Assembly (NCBI GenBank): GCA_963971305.1
Contig: OZ020309.1
Coordinates: forward strand, 17,849,001 to 17,913,000
Source: Arcuatula senhousia
Lineage: Eukaryota > Mollusca > Bivalvia > Mytilida > Mytilidae
Direction: 5' to 3'
Length of the DNA stretch: 64,000 nucleotides
The notes beneath the pieces were generated by a model, which saw only the letters and a list, made by a program, of their open reading frames with translations, was not told where the DNA came from and did no database searches. Both the position numbers and the translations under genes were made by a program. This document shows, piece after piece, positions 45,017 through 55,522 of the stretch (position 1 is the stretch's first letter; each line of letters opens with the position of its first letter).

Positions 45017-46651
45017 TAGGTGCCTGAAAATTTTTGAGCGCCGATGCCTGAAATTTTTATTAACGATTTCCATAAATTTTACAGCCTGAAACACCAAACT
45101 CGTTTTTTTTATTTTAAAATGTCCTGTGAATATATTTTTCCTGATTTTTTGGCATCCTTCCTTTTAATTTCAAATTTCACCATTGCACCCCCTCCAAAAT
45201 GGTTGCTACTTATTCCGGTTTAGTACGCTTTTTATACTGTGCTCTATGGTTTCAAGTCTTTCGAATTCGTCCAGTCTGAAGAAGACTAAAATTATTTTGT
45301 TCCAGTTATATCCCCTGAATTATCATCTTTAGGCTGACCAATGGCAAGGTATTTGGTTTTGTTGTTGTGCTAATCGATGCTTTGTCCTGTGTGCATTGTA
45401 AAATGTCAAATAGAAGACTCTGGAAGCGTGAGAAGAAATACGGTTTAGCAAATCATGTTTTTGTACATTACTTTAGCCATGAAATCATTGTCGGGCAAAA
45501 CTTTTCACCTCATTATTTGAAGAATGTGGCAATATTTTATTTTACGAAATAACATCAGAAGCTTCAACTTTTATACTAAATACAAAATGTCGTGGTTATT
45601 TTTTTCTTTTTTTCTTTTTTTCGTTTTCTCTTTTTCTTTTTTTTTCTTTCTTTCTTTGGGAAGTCATTCAGTTCGGAAGTTTGCAAATCTGTTTTCCCCG
45701 ACAGGAAGTTCCAATGTCATTCAAAAAGTATTCCGCAAACAATTACAACATAAAGCTGAGTCAAATCAGTCATAAATTACTGTTTTCTTGGAATGAGGCT
45801 TTGTTTGCAATATAAGAGTCAAAACTTTATATTAAGCACAATTTTTATTGCTGATCGTGAAAGTCAAAGCAGTCATTTCTACATAAAAACCACGCAACAT
45901 TATGTTAAACCCGCGGTGTCCTGATGAAACAAAATATATCTGACCATACTGGTGATCATAATCTATCGAGCTTTTACCATAAAAAAGGCTTAAAAATGAA
46001 AAAGGTAACACGTTAAGGCTTTATGGCTCACTTAAATTCCCTGGAAGTGACGAAAGCTCTTAGAAACGTTTGACCAAGTACGTTTTTTCCTAATCAAGGA
46101 CCAGTGGGTCTTTGGGGAAAAACTAAAATCAATGTATCTTACGAGATTTTGTTCACAAAATATTATGAGGTAGATAAACCATTTTGCTTTTGTTAGAATA
46201 TTTGTTTACTATTCGGAAACTTAAATCTTTGACGCGGATTAGGTTTCACTTGAAATTAAATAGCAGGGTATTTCCAATTTGCATCAATATTGATATCAAA
46301 GAAGTCATTTCTGTTTTTTGTTTTTAAAGGGTTTTAAGTTCAACGGGAAAAATCTGACCACTGAGTGCTAAATCATAACAAAAAATTCATTATACTCTTT
46401 CTGTCGGTTTAATGATTTCTTTGATCTGAAAATCTAAAAAGCTGCAGTCTACAAAGTTAACACAAGGGTGCGCCATTCTGTGGTTAAAAATTGTGTTCTT
46501 TTAAAGTTACAGGGGTTCACTGTATAATCTTTCCATTTTTCCTAGAGGCAATTCTGAAACCAGATGATATTGCTTCGAATAAAATCATCTAACCGATATC
46601 TAGGTTCTTAAGATTCAACAAATCTCTTTCCATAAAAAAATTAAAAGATGA
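45017..46651. other. no gene; short repeat piece and a pyrimidine tract
   Basis: 45130-45190 repeats the TTTTGGCATCC/TTAATTTCAAATTTCACCAT motif of 42740-42778. 45599-45658 is a nearly pure pyrimidine tract (TTTTTTCTTTTTTTC and similar). The ORF at 45524-45775 is a product of this tract. Confidence 0.55.
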
Positions 46652-46877
46652 AAAGAAACAGATGTACCATTGGGGAATCCGAATGTCAAATGTCCGAAGG
46701 GGTAAAGACAAAACCAGTTAACACGAACGAGAAAAGCACAAAGAAACAGGCAACACACATACATGTATGTAAAAACAACTGACTAGCAATCAAGAACGCG
46801 AACCAAAGTCGTAGCGAGAGTGAATACAGATGCTCCGGAACAGTAAGAAGTTCCTGCTTGCTAAAGAACACCCGTAT
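46652..46877 (-). repeat. YIDD retroelement 3' tail, diverged
   Basis: AACAGATGTACCATTGGGGA, ATCCGAATGTCAAATGTCCG, AAGGGGTAAAGACAAAACCA and GATGCTCCGGAACAGTAAGA match 40962-41180 with more substitutions than the 44742 copy. Confidence 0.7.
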
Positions 46878-47694
46878 AACATCCAAGGACCTTATTTTCT
46901 AGTACATCCTTTGGGAAGTGTCAAAAGCTCGAAGCCAAGTTCGACGAAACACTTGTTTTCTATTTTAATCGCCAGTCTTTCAAGTTTGTTAGAAAAAATA
47001 AAGAAGATAGATATTTCATGTATTTATTGAAACAATTTGGCAAAAAAATAGATTACATTGTAACATTAATGACTTAGAGGCAAATCGTTGACTTTAGGGA
47101 TCGTTTATGAAAAGACATCCCACAGTTTTGTTTAAACTGTAATGCCCAAGAAGTAATAAAATATTTACCAGTGTTCTAAACGAATCACATATGCGAGTAT
47201 ATTCTGTTCATTTTTTTTATTTTCGCGTTGTTTTTTTTTGTTTTTTATTATTTTTTTTATTATTTTCGCGAGTTGCCAACTACCGCGAAAGTTAGATATT
47301 TAAAAACAGCTTATACGGTATACATTCTGGAAGTCTTTGGCCTTATTTGTATTGCAACATGAAAAAGAAAGAAGTATTTGCTCAAATATTTTATAGTTGT
47401 TTGATCAATGCATGTTTTCCATCAAGTAGCACTTAAATCGTGTTTTATGTAAGGCATAAAATAGCAGGAGTCCAATTAATAAACATCATATTGTTATCTA
47501 CGGAGTATTAAAACTGTGTGTTTTAAGATGGCTAGATGCTTTTAAACTGAACATCTTTTTGCGCATATTGGAATTTTGTATAAAATTTTGTATTTAATTG
47601 ATAAACTAACAGAACTTGGCAGACAAAAACTAAACTATAATATATTTCATCAAATTAGAAGTAATTTGGATATAAAAAAAAACATTTTTAATCA
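46878..47694. other. no gene; short TTTTCGCG repeat fragment
   Basis: 47210-47330 has TTTATTTTCGCGTTG and ATTATTTTCGCGAGTTGCCA, then CTACCGCGAAAGTTAGATAT, suggesting a small MITE remnant. Remainder featureless. Confidence 0.45.
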
Positions 47695-48060
47695 TTAGTT
47701 AGTTAGTAAGTCAGTTACAACCGAGCAGCACGATTTCGGCTATATCCGAGCGATGAACATTTGAGGGATGGATGATACAATAAACATGAAATAATGATGA
47801 AGTGGAGGAAATTTCCATGGGGACACAATGGAGAGTTATGACTGCCACTGGATAGGGGAGTAATGCGTAAGGTCGGGCAATTTAGCCTCCTGTGTGTAGA
47901 TCAAACGGGTCCTACTTTTACCAAGACCTGTAGCAGGTTCTTTAACATGCAAGAAACGTGACATTTTTCCGAACACGATGCACCACTATGGTCAGATTTT
48001 CTGCATTATAGCCTGACGACCCCGCCATTCATTATGACAGGGCTGCCTTTAAATACCTTG
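47695..48060 (-). repeat. repeat family S3 copy with TTAGTTAGTTAG end
   Basis: Starts TTAGTTAGTTAGTAAGTCAG, then ACGATTTCGGCTATATCCGA, TGCCACTGGATAGGGGAGTA, AGGTTCTTTAACATGCAAGA, AACGTGACATTTTTCCGAAC and GACCCCGCCATTCATTATGA. The opposite-strand copy at 53270-53580 ends in a CTAACTAACTAAC tract. A short-motif tail at one end and no TIRs suggest a retroposed SINE-like family; no RNA polymerase III box was placed. Confidence 0.65.
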
Positions 48061-48279
48061 TAAGACAACGATAAAATGATTTTTGACCATAAATCGGTAA
48101 AGCAAGGACTTGATTTTTAAAATATACTTCAATTTGTGAACAACTCATTTGTTTTGGGGTTTTTTCTGTGGGAAAAAATCAATGTAGAATGCATAATAAT
48201 AAATGTTTCAAAACATTCACCAGCCCAGTGGCGCATCTGGCATTTACTGATTTTGCTATAAAAAGTGACTCTTGTTATA

Positions 48280-48720
48280 CAATTAAAGGTCTTGCAAATT
48301 CCGACCAGTACCTCCCCGTGGTGCAAGACGAGCACTGTTCCAGCGACAACAAAGGATACTCTGGAGCAGCTAACACTGGCGGTGGTGTGTCATGGGCTGG
48401 ACGACCCATGGCACATAGCAAGTCTATACCTGTATAGGTAAAAGTCGATGCAGAGGGGCATTCCCCTAGTCACGACTATAAATACCCATCAGTCAGTACA
48501 ATTAAAGTATTTGGTCTTATACTCGTCAGGGGTGAAAATTTTATTAACCAATTTTCCGACTCTCGCTTGACAAAATTTGCAAGGATGGCCTCAAGGAACG
48601 ATGCTAGTCCTTCAGATGGGACGGAAAAAAAGGTTGTCCTACGTGTGGGGAGAGCTATTTCCCATGCACGTAAAAGACCAACAGTAGACTAAATGGGATC
48701 ACACTTGCAAACTGCAAAGT
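48280..48720 (+). repeat. repeat family S1, longest copy
   Basis: In order: AATTCCGACCAGTACCTCCC, GTGGTGCAAGACGAGCACTG, GGCGGTGGTGTGTCATGGGC, GTCACGACTATAAATACCCA, CAGGGGTGAAAATTTTATTA, GCCTCAAGGAACGATGCTAG and CACTTGCAAACTGCAAAG. Fragments of the same order are at 23010-23280 (reverse), 30765-30835 and 37719-37830. The ORF at 48168-48437 is a shadow of this repeat. Confidence 0.65.
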
Positions 48721-49189
48721 TTAACGTGAGAGGAATATAAATAAATTTGTTCAAACTAACCCATAAAAAATCGCCTACTAAACTTTTTGCACCACACTGC
48801 GTGACTCACAAATTCTTAAGTAATCACAAGAAATGTAAATCAAAACTCAAATTCTCTTGTTAATGAGGTTCTTGCTTTTTTACATTTCCCAAGATCTCTG
48901 TATTTCTTGTATTAATAATTTATATCGTCAAAACCTTATTTATTGTTCCCTTGAGAATTTAACTTGAGATTAATCTTCAAAGCGTTGACAAAAGCCATAT
49001 TTTATATGTAAGAGTTAACAAAAAGGATTATTAAAAAATCAATAGTAAAATGGAAAATATTGTTTATAATTTAGCGGAATTGAAAAATGAGATTTAGAAA
49101 AATAGCAGGTCAAATGTCCTAATCGTTTTGTTTTTTGCTTGATATTGATTGGAGTAGATTTTTCTTTCTCTGTAAAAATATTGCTTTTG
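48721..49189. other. no recognised features
   Basis: AT-rich sequence preceding the second TTAA MITE. Confidence 0.45.
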
Positions 49190-49847
49190 TTAAAGACATA
49201 GAACCTATCAATTTCGCATTTTTTTACATTGAATAAAAAGTACATATATTAAAAATATACTATCTTAAACTTACCTTTACCAACATTAAAACTCAATGTT
49301 TTGCAGTTTTTTATAAAATAATCTTATTTTAATTATTCGCTTTGATTAAGTATTGTCCAGCATAAATATTTACTTTTGGTAAACTGGGTGCTGTTAAACT
49401 GAGAAACGAAATGTAACCAAACGAGGCGAAGAGAGAACGAAATCGGTAAATTAAGAAAAACGACTGGTGTCGGTTAAAATCGATTCAATATTCCTTTTTA
49501 CCAGTTTTGCTTGATTTCGTTTCCTTTCTAAATACAGATTTCGGTTGCTAATTTTACTGTTTACGTTTCTTTCTTTACCGATATCGTTTTTGTGCAGCTC
49601 CGTTTCATTTGGTTACTTTTTGTTTCTCAGTTTACCAGTACCCGCAAGTGTTTACATTCTATAATTAGTTTGTCCTCTTTTATGACACTGCGTTTTTTTC
49701 ATCAGTTTTCCGTCGAAAAGAATACTTTCTGGCAGGTTTTTTTGAAAATTCAACAGTTTCTTCAAATGTTTTACAATGTATTCTTCAAATAGTGTGAATT
49801 TTAGTATTTTTTAAAAATTGCCAAAATGATAGGTTCTATGTCTTTAA
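49190..49847. mobile_element. TTAA-flanked MITE family A, copy II (658 bp)
   Basis: Same TIRs (TTAAAGACATAGAACC / GGTTCTATGTCTTTAA) and nearly identical interior as 4758-5414, same orientation and length within a base. No MITE B sits next to this copy. ORFs at 49039-49245 and 49592-49792 are frame shadows. Confidence 0.85.
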
Positions 49848-51084
49848 ACGTTGTATGCTACTAATACATGTAGAATTATAATTGCAAGTTGTACCTCGTT
49901 TTTGTTTTGCCTTGTTTTTGAAAAAGCATTTCTTTTAAAATTTGGCTTATGAAATGTTATAAGTTCCGAGACCTTACATTGACGAAAAATCGAATACACA
50001 GGCGTTTGGGACCAGGATCTTTTTTTTTATATAAAAAAAAAATCTGACCCTCGCTATATTACTTTTTCCACGTGAAAATAGTACAGAGACGAGATGAAAT
50101 TTTTTTTATACAAGTTATTTACAAAAAAAATAAAATCCTGGACCCAAACGCCTGTGATCGATTAGCAAAAATCGTCAGTGCTTGTTTATAGATTGAGCTT
50201 AAGTTACACAACTTCCGTTTTCCCAAAGCATATGTAGAATATATCATGATTTTCTTAACAGAGCGCCATAACTGGCAACAAATTGAACACATATGCAACC
50301 GGATTGAATAGCAACTAGCATTGAATACAATAATACACACAAACAAAAGTAACTAGGAACGAGAATAAACTCACTTGTACAGGAAGGGTTAGCTGTGCCT
50401 CTGTTGGTTGCATTACCAATAATTAGTTTCAGGGACTCTTTAAACAAAAGATATCTTAAGATAGAAAATAATGAGATGTGGAATTAGTGTACCTGACACA
50501 TGCAACAATCAAGCGGCAATTCAGATAAACCACTATGGACAACCGCCAACAGCCTTCATCCAGGCCAGTAGGCGCTGCTCGCGGTTCTGCAATTGGTCCA
50601 TATACTAAATAAAATCAATAAATTCAAATCCATGCCTGAAATAGCCACAGATAGACCCCCTCTTAAACAAGGAAAAGTAATCATGGAAAAGACAAGTACA
50701 AAAGAAAGCTTTGTCAAACATTCTTGGCTTAAGATTGAACTTTTGAAGTTGGTGTAGATTTAAGTCATTTAAAGTCCTTAAAATTTACACTGTACTTTAG
50801 ATATTTTAATTTTTCTTAAGAATTAATGTGAAACTGAATGCAGGAATTACTACTCTACGACAATACTACACCTTTATTGTCTTAGAGATCAAAATCTCGT
50901 CATGATTTGAGTATGTATGTTTGCATCTATTTCGTTTTAAACTAATTGAAAATATTGAAAATGCTGTTTAACATAATGGTAAGTGATTGTTTTAATTAGT
51001 GTTTGGCTGATAAGTGGTCACCTCGATCTGGCAAGCCTATAATATTAATGTCATCATAGCCGTGTTGTGTTTTGTTATACATGT
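49848..51084. other. no confident gene; a small GC-richer island
   Basis: 50490-50610 is much richer in GC than its surroundings (CGCCAACAGCCTTCATCCAG, GGCCAGTAGGCGCTGCTCGC). 50375-50445 on the minus strand has an acceptor-like TTTTGTTTAAAG, a 67-nt open stretch and a perfect donor GTGAGT. These could be exons of an untranslated or non-coding RNA, or an old SINE core. 50025-50140 holds a near-inverted pair (GGACCAGGATCTTTTTTTTT / AAAAAAATAAAATCCTGGAC). Confidence 0.3.
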
Positions 51085-51290
51085 ACTAAGATCGCAGTGG
51101 AAGTGGGAGGTTTGGCGCCCAATAAAACCTGGTTTAACCCACCATTTCTTTTGAAATACTCGTACCAAGTCAAGACAATTGCGATTTTCAATTTTTCGGT
51201 ATGTCTTCCTTCTTTTGTCTTTTTTTTTTGGACACTGAGATTAGTCCTCCAAGTTAGGAAATTTTGTTATTACCTTTGTTTTAACATTTG
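51085..51290 (+). repeat. repeat family S2 copy
   Basis: GTGGGAGGTTTGGCGCCCAA, AAACCTGGTTTAACCCACCA, CGTACCAAGTCAAGACAATT and GGACACTGAGATTAGTCCTC match 25190-25400. Confidence 0.75.
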
Positions 51291-51739
51291 GTTGGTTGCA
51301 GCGTAACAGCAGGTCAGGATTTAATATGTAAAGATAGATTTAAATATCAGAGTTGCATGCTGGTAGATGAAGCTAAAACAAACATGCCATTTCAACCAAA
51401 AACATTTAGAAGCTGAAATTCTTATTTGTTTTACTTTAATAAAAGTGAAATGCTTCTTTACAAGACTATTCTACCGTTAATGTCTAAATAAATCTATACA
51501 GATATACTTGGCTTGATTTCCCTAGAGGTTTATGAATGTTTACAAAAGTCAGAGATTCTGTAAAAAGCATTTCAAATGGAAAATCTAATGAAATTATTGA
51601 TGGAATCTTTCTACTTAAGCGGTGTTTACAACTATCTAAGAACTAATATAGGGATGGAATGGTATACTGAATGTCATTTCTTATTCCTTAATTAGATTTC
51701 GTTCATTTTTATTAGCTTTCGTCCTATCGTTTTGATAAG

Positions 51740-52100
51740 AACCCTTAGATCGCAAAGGAAGAGGAAGGTTTGCCGCCATTAACCCTGGTTCAACTATAAG
51801 ATTGCAAATAAGAGAGCTATAGGTTTGGCGCCAAAAACCTGAATCAACCACAGGATTCCAATGCAAGAAGGGGGTTTTACCCCATACACCTCTTTCTACT
51901 ATAAGAATGCTAAGCAAAAGTGAGGTTACCCGCCATACAAGCTGATTCAATCAACCAGTTCTTTCGAAATGCTTGTACCAAATAAGGACCATCCATTGCA
52001 ATCTTCCATTTCTCCGGTATTTGCATTTAGTTAGTTGTTTTATCTTTTCTTCTTCGACAAATGAGATGTGTAATCCTAGCTTGGAAATTTTGTTACATGT
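51740..52100 (+). repeat. repeat family S2, rearranged copies
   Basis: Three short S2-like starts follow one another: AAGAGGAAGGTTTGCCGCCA, AGCTATAGGTTTGGCGCCAA and AAGTGAGGTTACCCGCCATA. One S2 right half follows (GCTTGTACCAAATAAGGACC, ATTTCTCCGGTATTTGC). It looks like local duplication of the 5' part. Confidence 0.55.
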
Positions 52101-53269
52101 ATAACATTTAGTTGGTATAATTCAGAAAAAAATACTAGCATGAAAGATAAAAAAACAATCAGATGAGCATTTCATTCGATTTGTGACTTAAATGCAAGCT
52201 AAACGTACTATAAATTTGGTAACATAAGAATTATCAAAGCTTCATCAAAACTTAAGTAAAATATTTCAAATCACCTGAGTTTTATTGCCTTCATTTTGAC
52301 TTTTTTCTTTTGTCGGGCGTTTTGTTGTGTTTTATGTGCGTTTTCTTGTATATTTATTGATCGTTTCTATCTGTTGGATACTGTTCAATTTTCGAAAGTC
52401 TTTATGTTTTCCATGATATCGGGGTTTTCAATGACGACCCCAAGCCTCAATTAAAACGTTATAGACGATAACTGTTCTACAGGTCAAAAATAAAATTGTT
52501 GAAAAAAATACTGTCTACAGAAACACACGATACAGGGGTTACATCGATATCGATTCCAAAATATCCTAGGGTGATCGTCCTGGAAAAAAATATTCCAACC
52601 TAGACTAGGTTTTGGGTCAGGAAGATTAGGAATAAACACCACATTTACATCTAAGACTCCTTAATTGTACAGTTTGTATCTGAAAGCAAAGTTAATGGCG
52701 TGAATACAGGAATAAAAGTCGCCATTCCGATCCAGCGATTTTTATATTACCACTAATTTACGAGTTGTTCCATACCATCACGCCTGTTCATTACTATCCA
52801 GTATTTCTGGTAATGGGCCAGAGTGATCTATCAGGAGAGAGGTCAGCCGTTTGCTTCCATGACTAATATCTTTTAGGCAAATCGATTGAATGACATTTTG
52901 CTGATCACAGAGTAATGATGGACAACCGAACAATTTTAGCAGACTCTTTTGGGAGACTATACGTGTACAATTTAATGATGTACATGTAAATGTGTCTTCA
53001 GCAATCACCTTTAGGAAAGAGATCCTGATATTGTGCCTCATGAATATTGTATGAACACATGCTATTCATATAACTACATGTATATAGATTTGATTGGCAT
53101 AAGAAAGAACAGTCCCCATATCAAAGAAAGGGGCTATACGTTTTTTACAGAGAACAAGATCAAAAACTGGTTGAGGGATTTATATTGTTTACCTATAATA
53201 AACTACTGTCATAATGGATATCGGGGTCGTCGAGTATAATGCAGAAAACTTGACCGCAAGTAATAGTGG
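52101..53269. other. no recognised gene
   Basis: The 87-codon minus ORF at 52778-53041 and the plus ORF at 53033-53239 show no family motifs. Confidence 0.4.
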
Positions 53270-53600
53270 TGCACCGTGATCGGAAAAATGTCACGTTACT
53301 CGCATGTTAAAGAACCCTGAGTGATGCAGGTCTCGGTAAGAGTAGGGACTGTAAGATCCCCATGCAGGATAACTTGCCCGTCCCTACCTATCACTCCTTT
53401 TCCAGTGGCAATCAAACCTTTCCTTCCCGATTACATGTAGCCTTATGTTAACTTTCTTCTATTTCATCATTTTATGTTCATTGTATCACCCCTTTCATGC
53501 TCATCTCCATGATATTGCCGAAATCACTGCTTGGGAGTAAAGCAATAATTATCTTACTAACTAACTAACTAAATAGCTAACTAACTTATTATAACTAACT
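53270..53600 (+). repeat. repeat family S3 copy with CTAA tail
   Basis: CGGAAAAATGTCACGTTACT, CATGTTAAAGAACCCTGAG, CCGTCCCTACCTATCACTCC, TTTTCCAGTGGCAATCAAAC and TTGGGAGTAAAGCAATAATT are followed by TTACTAACTAACTAACTAAA. Runs opposite to 47695-48060. Confidence 0.7.
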
Positions 53601-53653
53601 AGTATAAGTGTTTGATAGAATTTTCAAAACAGAGGAAAAGGGCACCATATGCA

Positions 53654-54235
53654 AAGGACATGGTACGGTAAGATCAATATTTGGCCCCTATTTTATGAAA
53701 AAATAAATCTTGCGAAAATTATTAAAATGCACTTTATATATGGAGTAAAATGGTTCAAATTTATGAGTATGCTTTCAATTTCCAATAATCTTTTCAGTTT
53801 TCAATTTTATAAAGACCTAAAACAGAGTAAAATCAACAAAATCGAGAAAAATGCTTATTTTTAGAGCTTACATTGATATTTTCAAAAGCCTCCGCCTACG
53901 TGACCCATAGATTTCTTAACTGATTTAGACTTTAATTGAAGTCAGTTTTAAAGTTAATTTACAAAATGGCTGGGTCAAGAAGGCGGAGGCATCCAAAAAT
54001 TGAAAAAAATGACATAAAATTCGTCCATTTTTAGCAAATTTGACAGAAATCTGTTTTCTGTTTTGGTTCGACATCCTTTTGTTCACCAATGTCAGATGCT
54101 ACGCTTAAAAAATTGTTAGAACAAATTTGTTCATTTACTTGAATTTCTAAGTAGCATAAGAAATCTTTTCCATATCAATTTGTAATTTTGAATTATAGAG
54201 GGGGCCAAATATGGGCTTTAGTGTACCTTGTCCTT
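53654..54235. mobile_element. 582-bp TIR element with nested palindrome
   Basis: Left end AAGGACATGGTACGGTAAGA, right end CTTTAGTGTACCTTGTCCTT, continuing inward to ATATTTGGCCCC and GGGGCCAAATAT. Inverted repeats therefore extend about 37 bp with some mismatches. Inside, GCCTCCGCCTACGTGACCCA (53889) is inverted against TGGGTCAAGAAGGCGGAGGC (53972), a second hairpin. No coding capacity. Confidence 0.8.
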
Positions 54236-55149
54236 ATAGCCGAACAAAAATGTAAAAAGCAATATATCCAAATTATGTTTAAGCTTTTTAAAGACTTCTG
54301 CTGTCAATGTATTGTTTTCAACATTGATGTATCTTCTTGTTATAGTGGGCTCTAATGTCAAAACGAGGACAATTTATTTTCATATGATATTGCGCTGGTA
54401 TTTCAACGGAGTTTTAATTTTACAAATTTATCAGAGACCAAAAGCATAACAACGAGGATTAAGCGCTGGTATGTGTTTGAAAGCTTCTGAATATTGTTAG
54501 CATCTGCTGGGTTAAAATGTCTTCATGAATATTGTATTATATATACAATAAACATCAGCATTTTCAATTCTATGCGTTCCTACCAGAATCCAAATCATAA
54601 GTTTTCATCAGAAGCTATATAGCGGAACTACAATAAACATTAATTGAGGTTCGCCTACTATGGAGAAACTTAATTATCTGATGATATAGAGTATAGACCA
54701 CTCTTAGCCTATCTCTTTGGGCAGTTCCGTCAATATATTCTTCTGTCTATTTACAATCAATGACATCAACTTAAATGCCAGCTGTGTTTAACAATTCAGA
54801 CTCAATTATAATGCTAAGGAATCGGAAGAATACAGCTTTGGAAAATGATGGTCAATATTGTTCTATCGTTGCATTTGTGAGGTGACATTCTTTGATAAGA
54901 TTCTGAATTACTGGTTTCCGGTAATGCATTATAAAAAACAGGTGAAGAAAATTAACACAATTATCTGTCACTAGTTAAACAGCATATATAGTAGTTCATA
55001 TGACAACTATTTTCAACTTCTTGCATATGTCATTTCGGAGCAGATAAAAGCGAGAGCTGTGTTATTTGTAAAGAATCTTGCATGCATGTGAAAGCAAAGT
55101 AAAGTTATAGGGTCGCTGTTACCTGTTTCACTCAGCACCTCATAGGACA
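54236..55149. other. no recognised features
   Basis: AT-rich; nothing supported. Confidence 0.45.
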
Positions 55150-55522
55150 TTCTCTGTAAGAATCAGGCAATGAGTGAATCATGATTAAAAAAAAACACAC
55201 GAGTTTGACTTCAAAATACTGTTCAAAATGCCTAAAAAGTAACAAAAAATGCATTGGCACTTTTTTTAAAAGTCAGTAATTTGAGATATATTTTGGTTGA
55301 AATGCATATAAAATTTGAATCTAAGGGAGATAACTCTGTCAAGTCACACTAAATTCCTATCATTTTAACAGAAATTTTTCTTCATCCTCTGACACTCTAG
55401 ACAACAACTAATATTTTTTTCTTCATTAGAAGGCTATTTTGAATGACAATTTATTGTCAAAACCGTGTGTTTTTAAAATCATGATTCAAATTTTAAAAAA
55501 ATTGCCTGATTCTTACAGAGAA
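55150..55522. mobile_element. 373-bp MITE with 21-bp perfect TIR
   Basis: TTCTCTGTAAGAATCAGGCA plus A at the left is the exact inverse of the right end TTGCCTGATTCTTACAGAGA plus A. Just inside, ATGATTAAAA and TTTTAAAATCATGA extend the pairing. The interior contains AAGGGAGATAACTCTGTC. Confidence 0.88.

Noticed and set aside
48168..48437. 89-codon plus ORF
   Set aside because: Overlaps repeat S1; another copy (37719-37830) does not keep the frame.
48278..48507. TACAATTAAAG at both 48278 and 48497 as a target-site duplication
   Set aside because: The S1 blocks on both sides of the second copy occur in the same order elsewhere, so the repeat is not at an element edge.
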